A stretch of DNA of 47,270 nucleotides, taken from the NCBI GenBank assembly GCA_016342595.1, contig JAEINY010000013.1, forward strand, positions 1 to 47,270. The letters are read 5' to 3'. A program made the position numbers and the translations under genes. Positions 17,037-25,609 of this stretch are shown piece after piece. Source of the DNA: Marinilabiliaceae bacterium. Its GTDB lineage: Bacteria; Bacteroidota; Bacteroidia; Bacteroidales; Marinilabiliaceae. The notes under the pieces are model-generated. The model saw only the letters and a program-made list of their open reading frames with translations. It did no database searches and had not been told where the DNA came from. Each line of letters begins with the position of its first letter. Positions within the stretch are counted from its first letter, which is position 1.

Positions 17037-18542
17037 ATGTGGAGACGATTAACACGCTGGCACTTGCTGATATCTTTTGCCATGCTCTCTTTAGCAGCTG
17101 CCGGTAACGGGAAAAGTAAAATACAATTATCCCTGCAAAATGTAGTGGATCTGGCCATCCATCAATCTTCATCGGTTAAATACGCTCAGAACAGGTATGA
17201 AAATAACTTCTGGCGATGGAAGAATTTCCAGTCCCAGTTCCGGCCGCAGTTAACACTCAACGGCGACCTGCCCAACTACACGCAAAAAACAATACCTGTC
17301 ACACAGGAGGATGGTAGTGTCAAATTCAGACAAGTGTCAAAACTGGAGACTTTTGCCAATTTGTCGCTGGCACAAAGCATCCCCCAATCGGGTACAAAAA
17401 TATATGCCTCCTCCTCCCTTTTTCGCATTCAAAACCTGATCAATGACGAAATCGGTTTCTCCGGTGATCCGTTCGTGATTGGGTTCACCCAACCCCTCTT
17501 CTCCTATAACTGGATGAAATGGTCGAGGAAGACGGAACCCCTCATTTACGATGAAGCGCAGAAAAAATTTGTGGAATCGCTGGAAGAGATCTCCCGTGGT
17601 GCTACTTTCCGTTTTTTCCGCTACCTCAAAGTACAAACCAATTATAAACTGGCAGAAAGTAGCTTATCCAACAGTCTGGATAACCTGAGAATAGCTGAGA
17701 TGAAAAAGAAGCTGGGTACCATCAGCGAAAATGATTTCTCCCGCATTAAACTATCGGTCTTGTCGGCCCGAAAAGCTTTGACACAAGCCAACATGGATCT
17801 TAAAAATGCCGATTTCGAATTGAAGTCCTATGTGGGATTGGATCAACTTGTGGACATCGAATTGGAAATGCCTTTGGAAATGAAACTGTTTGAGGTGGAT
17901 CCGCAAATCGCTTTACAGGAGGCTTTAACCAACCGCAAAGAGACCACTCAATATGAACGACGCCTTATCGAGGCCGATCGCGATCTAACCAAAGCCAAAC
18001 GTAACAATGGTCTGGGGGCAACATTACGTGGCAGTTACGGCCTCTCCAACAGTGCCGATGAACTATGGGGCGTGTATGACGAACCACAGCGTCAGCAACA
18101 GGTGCGCTTATCATTGGCCATCCCCATTCTGGACTGGGGTAAATCCACCTCCAGTGTGAAACTGGCGGAGAGTAAACGCGACCTGGTGGTGTTTGATGTG
18201 GAGAAGGATCGAGCTAACTTTGAACGTTCAGTCATTGTACAAGTGGAACAATTTAGATTACTCAAAGCACAGTTGGAAACCACGTTGGAGGCGGATAATG
18301 TCGCCGGAAACGGATATCTCATTGCCCTGAAGAAATTTCAAAATGGTGAAATCAGTATCACTGACTTAAACATCTCCCTCCAGGAACGTGAAAAAGCCAA
18401 ACGCGACTACATCAAATCATTGGAGACCTACTGGGTCGCCTTCTATCGATTACGCGAACTCACGTTATACGACTTTGAACTGAATCAGAAAATCATCTAT
18501 GAGAATCCCTTACTGCAGGGATTGATTAAAAAGAAAAAGTAA
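17037..18542 (+). CDS. TolC-family outer-membrane efflux protein
   Basis: I start this 501-residue protein at the ATG at 17037, which has a good ribosome site (GGAG at 17025-17028) and gives a clean signal peptide (WHLLISFAMLSLAAAG). The longer open frame from 16917 lies inside the adaptor gene. Two repeated helical halves with OEP-type strands are visible: LSLQNVVDLAIHQSSSVKYAQ at the front and LSLAIPILDWGKSTSSVKLAES in the second half. Like TolC it should form a trimeric outer-membrane channel with a periplasmic tunnel, docking to the adaptor encoded just upstream. A run of repeat-like intergenic DNA starts right after the stop. Confidence 0.92.
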   Translation: MWRRLTRWHLLISFAMLSLAAAGNGKSKIQLSLQNVVDLAIHQSSSVKYAQNRYENNFWRWKNFQSQFRPQLTLNGDLPNYTQKTIPVTQEDGSVKFRQVSKLETFANLSLAQSIPQSGTKIYASSSLFRIQNLINDEIGFSGDPFVIGFTQPLFSYNWMKWSRKTEPLIYDEAQKKFVESLEEISRGATFRFFRYLKVQTNYKLAESSLSNSLDNLRIAEMKKKLGTISENDFSRIKLSVLSARKALTQANMDLKNADFELKSYVGLDQLVDIELEMPLEMKLFEVDPQIALQEALTNRKETTQYERRLIEADRDLTKAKRNNGLGATLRGSYGLSNSADELWGVYDEPQRQQQVRLSLAIPILDWGKSTSSVKLAESKRDLVVFDVEKDRANFERSVIVQVEQFRLLKAQLETTLEADNVAGNGYLIALKKFQNGEISITDLNISLQEREKAKRDYIKSLETYWVAFYRLRELTLYDFELNQKIIYENPLLQGLIKKKK

Positions 18543-18715
18543 CACAGAGTTACACGAAGAAGCCACAGAGAGCACAGAGCAAAACAACAAGTTGTTTCTA
18601 AAAACGCAAAAGATAACCATCGGCCTTGTTATTACTTCGAATCCAGTGATAAAATCCGTGTTAATCTGTGTAATCTGTGGACAAAAAAATCGCGTTAATT
18701 CGTTGATAGGAAAAG
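18543..18715. repeat. Dispersed-repeat-like intergenic sequence
   Basis: CACAGAG occurs at 18543-18549, 18564-18570 and 18573-18579, followed at ~18655-18682 by related wording (CCGTGTTAATCTGTG, then TAATCTGTGGAC). This phrasing is what I have seen as common dispersed intergenic repeats in environmental bacterial genomes. I cannot check copy number here. Confidence 0.5.
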
Positions 18716-18893
18716 CTTGTTATATGAAAGCTCGCTAAGATAAAAAGCATAAGGCAGTTCGCAGAGGGGTATTATACCATCACTACGGCATTAAAATTTC
18801 TCTTCCGTTCCGAAATAAAAATAGTGCTCCTTAAAAATAAAACCGGTAACTTAATGCTATGCGCCCCGAGGGTCAATACCGTTTACCAATCAA

Positions 18894-18930
18894 ATCCGAT
18901 AGCTATCGGATGAGCGATAAAAGATCGCTC
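18894..18930. repeat. Two adjacent palindromes
   Basis: An 18-base perfect palindrome (18894-18911, core CGATAGCTATCG) is followed at once by a 7-bp stem-loop (18912-18918 with 18924-18930, 5-nt loop) and a short T-run. The first resembles palindromes frequent between genes in Bacteroidota; the second could be a weak terminator. Confidence 0.6.
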
Positions 18931-18989
18931 TTTAATTGCGTATCGGCATTTACCACTAGTAATAAGCAAAATGTTTTATCAATCATTTT

Positions 18990-19008
18990 GTTATACTATT
19001 GGTATAAC
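18990..19008. promoter_or_regulatory. Inverted repeat upstream of the lipoprotein gene
   Basis: GTTATAC and GTATAAC (18990-18996, 19002-19008) form a perfect 7-bp inverted repeat with a 5-nt centre, 68 bases before the next start. It could be an operator. No regulator is identified. Confidence 0.3.
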
Positions 19009-19076
19009 ATGCCCTGACCAGGGGGTTAGTGCCATTGGAAGAGACACCAGTCACGTACTAATTAAAACCAGGTAAA

Positions 19077-20159
19077 ATGAATAAGTATTTCATTCTTATT
19101 TGTATACTAATTTCAGGTGGCGTTGTGATTAGCTGTAATCCCGCTGATCAACAACAAAAAACAAATAACTCCACCATGAATTCCAACGTGGCTGCGGGTA
19201 AAGATATTAGTATTGATCACCTATCTCCAAATACCTCTCACCAAATTTATACCAAAGCAGAAAAGGGAGTCACTTCAATCGATACTCTGGCGTATTGTAA
19301 TAAACTAAAGGCCCTCGCCAATGGCGATACAACGGGATTGTGGCCCATAAAAACCCACCCATTTCCTGTAAAAGGAGCGATTCTTCCATTTAAAAGAATT
19401 GTTGCCTATTATGGAAATCTCTACTCAAAAAGAATGGGTATTTTAGGTGAATATCCCCCAAAAGAAATGTGGAAACGACTGAATAGTGAAGTCAGGGCCT
19501 GGCAAGAGACCGATTCAACAACACCCGTACAACCTGCCCTTCATTACATTGCGGTAGTGGCACAGAGCGATTCGATGAGAGACGGAAGGTATTGCTTGCG
19601 GATGCCTGACAATCAGATCGACTCGGTTCTGACGATCGCCAAAATGGGAAATGCCATCATCTTTTTAGACATACAGGTTGGGCATAGTAATGTGAGGTAT
19701 GAGGTTCCATTACTAAACAAATACCTAAAGATGCCACAGGTACACCTGTCCATTGATCCTGAATTTTCGATGAAAGAAGGTCATATACCCGGCCGTAAAA
19801 TTGGAACCATGAATGCCCGGGATATCAACTTTTGCTCAGAATACCTGGCCAAATTGGTTAAGGAATATAAGCTGAGTCCTAAAATACTTATTGTACATCG
19901 CTTTACACAAGGCATGGTTCGAAACTACAAGAATATTGTCTTACGCCCCGAAGTGCAAATCGTGATGCACATGGACGGTTGGGGTGGGCCGACACTTAAA
20001 CGCAGTTCCTACACCGATTACATCTATCGGGAACCGGTACAGTTTACCGGATTTAAGCTATTCTACAAAAACGACCTGAGAAAACCACCTCATCGACTGT
20101 TAACACCAACCGAACTAATGCAGCTCAAACCGCAACCTATTTATATTCAGTATCAGTAA
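19077..20159 (+). CDS. Unrecognised lipoprotein, possibly TIM-barrel-like
   Basis: This 360-residue protein starts with a lipoprotein signal (LISGGVVISC, cysteine ~20) and a low-complexity linker to residue ~45. The body has a regular strand-helix rhythm: RIVAYYGNLYSKRMGILGEYP, LHYIAVVAQSD, GNAIIFLDIQVGHSNV, KILIVHRFTQGMV, VQIVMHMDGWGG. That pattern recalls a barrel with conserved acidic and histidine residues at strand ends (D in FLDIQVGH, H in IVHRF, H and D in MHMDG). I do not recognise the family and name no substrate. It sits alone between two repeat-rich gaps with its own upstream inverted repeat. Confidence 0.75.
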   Translation: MNKYFILICILISGGVVISCNPADQQQKTNNSTMNSNVAAGKDISIDHLSPNTSHQIYTKAEKGVTSIDTLAYCNKLKALANGDTTGLWPIKTHPFPVKGAILPFKRIVAYYGNLYSKRMGILGEYPPKEMWKRLNSEVRAWQETDSTTPVQPALHYIAVVAQSDSMRDGRYCLRMPDNQIDSVLTIAKMGNAIIFLDIQVGHSNVRYEVPLLNKYLKMPQVHLSIDPEFSMKEGHIPGRKIGTMNARDINFCSEYLAKLVKEYKLSPKILIVHRFTQGMVRNYKNIVLRPEVQIVMHMDGWGGPTLKRSSYTDYIYREPVQFTGFKLFYKNDLRKPPHRLLTPTELMQLKPQPIYIQYQ

Positions 20160-20263
20160 ATAGAAGCATCATTATAATCTTCAAAATCATCCTGATGACT
20201 ATCCCTAGTCATTAACTTAAGGGGCAAAAAAGAATTGAAACAGCAATTATATTTACCCCCTCT

Positions 20264-20325
20264 GTCTTGCAAGCAAGACATTCCGTTTCACGGAACAATG
20301 TCCTCCCCCTGCCAGCAGGTGGGAG
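20264..20325. repeat. Three consecutive hairpins
   Basis: Within 62 bases: a 7-bp inverted repeat (20264-20270/20273-20279), a 6-bp stem with a 3-nt loop (20281-20286/20290-20295), and a 10-bp stem with one bulge (20303-20312/20315-20325). The close packing resembles REP/BIME-type intergenic elements. Confidence 0.6.
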
Positions 20326-20459
20326 AAAATGTTAAAGATACTACTATCGGGATCAGCGTCTAAATCCATTTGTTATTGGCCCTAATCCGGTTTAAAAACA
20401 AGGTATACTAACGACTTGAAAAGGCGCATTCCCAAAGCATCACAAGACAGGGGCAAGTT

Positions 20460-20597
20460 GTAATAATTTGTACATAGTCTTTGTCCTTAGTAGGACATGG
20501 TGTCGGTCCTTAGTAGGACATGGCGTCGGTCCTTATGGGGACATAGCACCTGTCCTTATCGGCACATAGTCTTTGTGCTAACTTGTACAAAGACTAA
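20460..20597. repeat. Six-unit tandem array of 23-nt palindromic repeats
   Basis: Units start at 20460, 20483, 20506, 20529, 20552 and 20575, exactly 23 bases apart. The central units read GTCCTTA...GGACAT.... GGAC (or GCAC) at offset 10 of a unit pairs with GTCC (or GTGC) at the start of the next across a 9-nt loop. The flanking TAGTCTTTGT occurs at 20475-20484 and 20567-20576 and in inverted form at 20587-20596. Confidence 0.8.
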
Positions 20598-20682
20598 ACA
20601 CAGGCCAGTATTTATGTGTAGGAGGTTGTGAGGGAGAATCAAACCTGTTCGAGACGTACCCTAACCAACTACATTATAGCAA

Positions 20683-20745
20683 TGAAGATATTTGGAGGAA
20701 GAAAGCATCATTTGGTGGCAGAAAGCATCATTTGGTGGCAGAAAG
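20683..20745. repeat. 20-bp direct repeat, two exact copies plus fragments
   Basis: GAAAGCATCATTTGGTGGCA occurs at 20701-20720 and 20721-20740, followed by GAAAG (20741-20745). A degenerate copy (ATTTGGAGGAA at its end) precedes it at 20683-20700. Confidence 0.75.
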
Positions 20746-20832
20746 AGTGGATTTTAAAAGAGAGAGGTGTTTGAAGAATACCATCATTTATTTTCATCGT
20801 TCATACACTTGATGTTTTGTTTAAGTTGAGCG

Positions 20833-20863
20833 TTTGTATGACAATATATTTAATTTAACTTTA
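20833..20863 (+). promoter_or_regulatory. Possible promoter for the 20978 gene
   Basis: TTTG at 20833-20836, a 19-base spacer and TAACTTTA at 20856-20863 approximate the Bacteroidota consensus. The resulting leader would be about 110 bases. Confidence 0.3.
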
Positions 20864-20977
20864 AGGTGTTTATGTAACAATTATTAGGAGGGGATTAACA
20901 CCACTTCGACAATTGTAGATTCAAATTGTAATCAGCCTATTGACAAATTAGTGGGTATTGAAGAAAATAATCAACGA

Positions 20978-21460
20978 ATGAAAAACAAGCCAATTTATAC
21001 CAGCAAAGCACCTATTGCATTTTATATAGGGATAATTGTATCGATTATTTTCTATACATTCTTTATTATTAAAATTGACTTTCCTGATTCATTGATATAT
21101 CCTTCAATAATATTTTCCTTCTGGTTCTTTACAATAAGTCGGTACTCATGCAGACTGACTATATATTCTGATCGAATCATTGTTACGTACCTGGCATTTT
21201 GGCACCCAAACAAAGAAGTAATATTAACAGACAAAAATAGTATTGATGTAAGGCTAAATTATTGGTCTTTTAGCACACGTTATCGTGGTCATATGCATAA
21301 GGATTACATTTTCTATGACCAAATTAGTTTCATTAATAAAGATAATAAATATGAGACAATCAGCATTAACGTAAGGATCGGACAAAGGAATACAATATTA
21401 GATATAATTGAGCGACGCGTAAATCAAAACAAACAGCCTGTACGACACCGCATAAAGTAA
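20978..21460 (+). CDS. Small membrane protein with PH-like tail, unknown function
   Basis: From the ATG at 20978 this is a 160-residue protein; the open frame extends to a GTG at 20951, but the ATG is preferred. Two hydrophobic helices (residues ~13-32 and ~38-54) are followed by a basic, beta-rich domain (CRLTIYSDRIIVTYLAFWHP to the end) that looks like a bacterial PH/YdbT-type fold. It is organised like the protein at 2454-2909 but shows no close sequence likeness. The base composition is AT-rich next to the core genes. It converges with the propeller kinase gene, whose stop is 19 bases away. Function unknown. Confidence 0.65.
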   Translation: MKNKPIYTSKAPIAFYIGIIVSIIFYTFFIIKIDFPDSLIYPSIIFSFWFFTISRYSCRLTIYSDRIIVTYLAFWHPNKEVILTDKNSIDVRLNYWSFSTRYRGHMHKDYIFYDQISFINKDNKYETISINVRIGQRNTILDIIERRVNQNKQPVRHRIK

Positions 21461-21479
21461 AAAAGTGGAATGCGGCTGA

Positions 21480-24400
21480 TCAGTCCATTCGTTTCTCACA
21501 AGGCACCGTAAAGAAGAAACTTGTCCCTTTACCCAATTCACTTTGGCACCAGATGGCTCCGTTGTTCTTTTGGATAAATTCGTGGCACAGAATCAATCCC
21601 AGGCCGGTGCCCTTTTCGCCGGAGGTACCAGTGGTTTTGTACTTCACATCAATGCGAAAGAGTTTCTCCAGGTTCTCGGGAGCTATTCCCACACCCTGAT
21701 CCTTCACTTCTACCTCCAGAAATTTCTCAATCTCACTGATGTTCACCACCACTTCTTTTCCTGATTCAGTAAACTTGACCGCATTGTTCACCAGGTTGCG
21801 CAACACAGTGCTAATCATCTGCCTGTCGGCATATGCAGTACAATTCTCACACAGCACACTTGTCAACCGAATGCCTTTTTTCTCTGCCGGGATACTATGC
21901 AAATTAATATTCTCCTGAATCAGAGTTGAAAGATCGAATTGGGAAGGACTGTACTCGATACGCCCACTTTGGGATTTAGACCAGGTCAGCAGATTTTCCA
22001 GCAAATTGTATATCAACCCGGCCGATTGGTGGATACGTTTCAGAGCGATCAGCTTGTCCTCCTCATCCAGATTTTCGTAGTTCTCGTCCACCAACTGGCT
22101 CAGAGAGTAGAGGCTTGCAAAAGGATTCTTCAAGTCGTGGGCCAATATGGAAAAAAACTTATCCTTGGTGGCATTCAACTCATCCAACTCCTCTTTTTGC
22201 CGGCGCATCTGTTCTTCGGCTTCTTTCCGTCCAGTGATGTGACGTGACACAATAGTAATGCCGGTAAGGTCACCCTGTGCATTCCGACGGGGACTGATTT
22301 TAGCATTGAACCAACACATACCTTTGTGATTCACACAATAATCAAACTCCTGCACCTGATCACTCTCTTGAAGCTGCTCAAAGGCGTTCTGCAACTCCTC
22401 CTCCACCCTTGGTGGAAAACCGACTTCTTTATAATGCTTATGCAGGAAGAAATCAGGGTTCTCATAGATGGGATCCAGATTTCCGGGATTGTAGAATTCC
22501 CGGAATACTCCTTCCCGATCGAGCACAAAAACCAAATCATTAAGCGAGGAGATGGTCGATTTCAATTTGGCTTCGCTTTCCTCCACCCGCTCTTTTTGTA
22601 AGGCAATTTCGGTGGTCCGTTCACGGATACCGGCTTCCAGCATTCGTTTCTCTTTCATCAGGTTGCGCTCCCTCAACCGGATGACCCCAAACACAATCAG
22701 AAAACCCAACAGGATATAGCCGCCATAGGCATAATTACTACGCCACCAGGGGGGCAGAATCCGGATATCAAGCCGGGTGGGCATTTCATTCCAGAGGCCA
22801 TCGTTATTTGTCCCTTTTACCAGGAAGGTGTAGTGCCCACTGGGCATATTGGTAAAATGTACAAAATGACGGTTCCCAACTTCCTCCCACTCGTCCCTGA
22901 GCCCTACCATTTTGTAGGCATATTGGTTTTTGAAAGGCTTGGTATAATCCAAGGCAGCATATGAAATAGTAAAAGAGTAATCCTTATAGGAAAGCTCCAG
23001 CTTGTCGGTATACACATTGAGTTTTTGCTTTTGCCCGGCCCGCTCCTTCTCAAACGACGTGATGACGATCGGGGGCACAAAAGAGTTCTCTGCCAGTGAA
23101 TCGGGGTGAAAGGAAATCAAACCATCCATACCTCCAAAATACACATCCCCATTATCGGCCTGGTAAACAGCTTTTAAATTGAATTCTCCCCCTTGCAACC
23201 CTTCATTGATAGAATAAGATTTGAAAGTTTGCGTGGTAGTATTAAGCATGGCCAGGCCACTACCGGTGGAAAACCAGAGATTACGATTCTTGTCCTCAAT
23301 AATATCATAGATGATGTTGCTGGGTAAGCCATCCTTTATAGAAAAGTAAGTGAAAAGAGAATCTTTTTTATTGAAGCGATTCACCCCGGTACTGGTACCA
23401 ATCCATATATCTCCTTTGTGATCCTCACAAAGGGAGATGGTAAAATTATCGCAAAGTGTATTCTTTTGGTCCTTGGTATGTGTAAAATGAACCATTTGCT
23501 GTTCACCCATATGGTAACGGTCCAAACCATCGAGGGTCGCTATCCAGATATATCCATCTTTGTCCTCCTGAATGGAATAAACCAGATTACTGCTAATACC
23601 ATAGGGTTCAGCTGCTCCCGTCCTGTAATTGGAACTTGTTTTTTTAATTGGATTAAAGGCCAGAATACCGTTTCCTGTTCCAATCCAAATCTCTCCATTG
23701 GAAATCTCAGAGATGCAATACACCCTGTTATTGGCAAAAAAGCCGGTACTATCCAATCCAAAGTGCCCCTCGAAAGGCATGAAACTTTGTTGTTGTTTGT
23801 TGTAGATACTAACTCCGTTGCGTGTACCCATCCAAAGCCGTGACTCACTGTCTTCGAACAAAACATGTACATGGTTATTGGGAATGTACCGATCACCTTC
23901 AAATTCCGAAGAGTAGTGCACCATCTCTTTGGTTTTTGGATGGTAAATATTCAATCCCTTGCCCCAGTTACCAACCCAGAGCCGTTGATCCTCATCAATA
24001 TAAACCGATGCGATAATATTATCTAACAGATCCAGCGAATGGAGATCATCCGTCTTTTTATAATTCCGAAACTTCTTTGGTTTCAGATCTGTCCGGTCAA
24101 GGCCGGCAATCGTACCTATCCAGAGGTTGTGCGAGCGATCCTCAAAAAGCGAATACACAATGTCGTGGCCAATAAAATTCTCATAGTTGGAGCCACTTCT
24201 ATACAACGTTAACTCAAAATTCCCATCATCCCAACTCCAATCCATTCGATTGAGTCCCCCTTCACCAGTTCCGATCCAATACACACCATAGCTGTCCTGC
24301 AGAATGGAACGGATATAATTATTACTTAAGGCCTTTGTGGGATTTGCCTCATCCTGAAAACGGATAAAGCCGTCCACCTGAGGATTATAAAAATTGATTC

Positions 24401-25130
24401 CCTTTTCCGTTCCAACCAGAATATTCCCAATCAAATCTTCATAAAGTGCTGTAATGTGATTATTGGAGATGGAATGAAAATTATCTTCCTCATGACGGTA
24501 GTTTAGAAAAGATTTCGTTTCGGGATCGAAAACACTCAGGCCATCTGCTGAGCCTAACCAAACCTTGCCCTCACTACTTTTGAGTATGGGGAAACCGATG
24601 TCGTGAAGGGCACCATCATATGGTTGAGTATTGATATAGCTTTCCAGACTGTCCGTTCGATAATTGTACCTGGATAGCACCGGAGGAATATTAATGTAAA
24701 CAAAAGTTTCATCAGCAATCAGACCATAGACAAAATCATCTGGCACCACGGCGTTATTTAATTTGTGAGGGATACGCGTAAATCCACCTGTTTTTTTGTC
24801 GTACCGGTTTAGTCCTTCCTTTGTACCTGTCCACAAATGGCCCAGGCTATCTTCAACCACATCAAATATCCAGTTGTTCGAAATGGATTGTTCATCCGTT
24901 GGATCATAAAAGAAGTTCTCAAAGCTATAGCCGTCAAACTTGTTCAGTCCATTCTGGGTTGCCAACCAGAGGTAGCCTTCCGTATCCTGGTAGATACATT
25001 TTATTTCACTTTGAGAAATCCCGTCATTAACCCCGTAATGCTTAAAAGTGACTTGTTGTGCCTGGCTGCCTGGCGCATTGAACAATAGAGAACCACAAAA
25101 AAGGAGCACTATGAGGGTTCGGTAATTCAT
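21480..25130 (-). CDS. Propeller sensor histidine kinase (Reg_prop, Y_Y_Y, PAS, HisKA, HATPase)
   Basis: I choose the ATG at 25130 (1216 residues); the open frame extends only to a TTG seven codons earlier. Order: signal peptide (to ~SQAQ), about 12 two-component propeller repeats such as LWLATQNGLNKFDGYSFENF (to ~690), a Y_Y_Y domain (PSGHYTFLVKGTNNDGLWNE), one membrane helix (~YGGYILLGFLIVFGVIRL), a short coil and a PAS domain. A HisKA box (FFSILAHDLKNPF, histidine ~998) and an ATPase domain with NNAVKF, DQGVGI and GTGLGL end the protein. Unlike classic Bacteroides hybrid regulators it has no receiver or AraC domain, so a separate response regulator is needed; none lies beside it. It is divergent from the YfiR-TonB receptor operon, a hint of linked sensing. 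Confidence 0.92.
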   Translation of the reverse strand: MNYRTLIVLLFCGSLLFNAPGSQAQQVTFKHYGVNDGISQSEIKCIYQDTEGYLWLATQNGLNKFDGYSFENFFYDPTDEQSISNNWIFDVVEDSLGHLWTGTKEGLNRYDKKTGGFTRIPHKLNNAVVPDDFVYGLIADETFVYINIPPVLSRYNYRTDSLESYINTQPYDGALHDIGFPILKSSEGKVWLGSADGLSVFDPETKSFLNYRHEEDNFHSISNNHITALYEDLIGNILVGTEKGINFYNPQVDGFIRFQDEANPTKALSNNYIRSILQDSYGVYWIGTGEGGLNRMDWSWDDGNFELTLYRSGSNYENFIGHDIVYSLFEDRSHNLWIGTIAGLDRTDLKPKKFRNYKKTDDLHSLDLLDNIIASVYIDEDQRLWVGNWGKGLNIYHPKTKEMVHYSSEFEGDRYIPNNHVHVLFEDSESRLWMGTRNGVSIYNKQQQSFMPFEGHFGLDSTGFFANNRVYCISEISNGEIWIGTGNGILAFNPIKKTSSNYRTGAAEPYGISSNLVYSIQEDKDGYIWIATLDGLDRYHMGEQQMVHFTHTKDQKNTLCDNFTISLCEDHKGDIWIGTSTGVNRFNKKDSLFTYFSIKDGLPSNIIYDIIEDKNRNLWFSTGSGLAMLNTTTQTFKSYSINEGLQGGEFNLKAVYQADNGDVYFGGMDGLISFHPDSLAENSFVPPIVITSFEKERAGQKQKLNVYTDKLELSYKDYSFTISYAALDYTKPFKNQYAYKMVGLRDEWEEVGNRHFVHFTNMPSGHYTFLVKGTNNDGLWNEMPTRLDIRILPPWWRSNYAYGGYILLGFLIVFGVIRLRERNLMKEKRMLEAGIRERTTEIALQKERVEESEAKLKSTISSLNDLVFVLDREGVFREFYNPGNLDPIYENPDFFLHKHYKEVGFPPRVEEELQNAFEQLQESDQVQEFDYCVNHKGMCWFNAKISPRRNAQGDLTGITIVSRHITGRKEAEEQMRRQKEELDELNATKDKFFSILAHDLKNPFASLYSLSQLVDENYENLDEEDKLIALKRIHQSAGLIYNLLENLLTWSKSQSGRIEYSPSQFDLSTLIQENINLHSIPAEKKGIRLTSVLCENCTAYADRQMISTVLRNLVNNAVKFTESGKEVVVNISEIEKFLEVEVKDQGVGIAPENLEKLFRIDVKYKTTGTSGEKGTGLGLILCHEFIQKNNGAIWCQSELGKGTSFFFTVPCEKRMD

Positions 25131-25609
25131 TGGTTCTTTTAAGGTGAACAATTTAGCTTAAGTAAATTACGCTTTTTTTTAGCGTTTTGTAAAGAGGGTG
25201 AATGATAATTATTAAGATACAACAATTGCTCACTTTAATAATGAGCACAGCATTGGCGGGGTATTTCCTTGTTCTCATCTAAAATATTGGTCAAAACTAA
25301 AATAATCCTTTGAGATAAAAATATTCACCTTGCTCTTTCATCAGGTAATACGATGATTTAATCATAATCAATTGGGGCTTTAAATAGATAAACCTATTTT
25401 CGTGTTTACTTTAGAAGTAGATTATATTGAAACCCGCCTTATACGTATTTGGTATGATGCCGGTATATTTATGATTGAGATTTATAAATGAAACGTCAAT
25501 AAAGCTCATTTCATAACACAATTGGTATTACTAATCTGATTAAATTGTGCGGTCTTTACCTTGTCAGATAATATTTAAATCAACAAAACATAAATAATAA
25601 ATTAAGCTA
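25131..25609. other. Divergent regulatory region between kinase and YfiR operon
   Basis: This gap of about 480 bases holds one good promoter candidate toward YfiR (25372-25402) and a weak ACGCT/AGCGT hairpin around a T-run near 25169-25185. I see no gene. Its length suggests room for regulator binding to both divergent units. Confidence 0.55.
25372..25402 (+). promoter_or_regulatory. Promoter candidate for the YfiR-TonB receptor operon
   Basis: TTG at 25372-25374, a 20-base spacer and TATTTTCG at 25395-25402 fit the Bacteroidota pattern with one mismatch in the -7 box. It would give a leader of about 200 bases before the ATG at 25610. Confidence 0.4.

Larger units (their letters stand above)
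18543..19076. other. Repeat-rich intergenic region
   Basis: This 534-base stretch has no convincing gene. It contains the CACAGAG-rich section, the adjacent palindromes at 18894-18930 and an inverted repeat at 18990-19008, described separately. The text between 18721 and 18840 also looks like dispersed-repeat debris and not like decayed coding sequence. Confidence 0.6.
20160..20977. other. 818-base intergenic region with nested repeats
   Basis: No gene is supported here. The stretch holds three consecutive hairpins (20264-20325), a six-unit 23-nt array (20460-20597), a 20-nt direct repeat (20683-20745) and a possible promoter (20833-20863). A strong AGGAGGGG at ~20886-20893 is not followed by a usable start codon. 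Confidence 0.65.

Noticed and set aside
20460-20597. CRISPR array
   Set aside because: The period is 23 bases with no spacers, the units vary and no cas genes are present.
20886-20893. AGGAGGGG as a ribosome site for a hidden small gene
   Set aside because: No ATG, GTG or TTG opens a frame at suitable distance.
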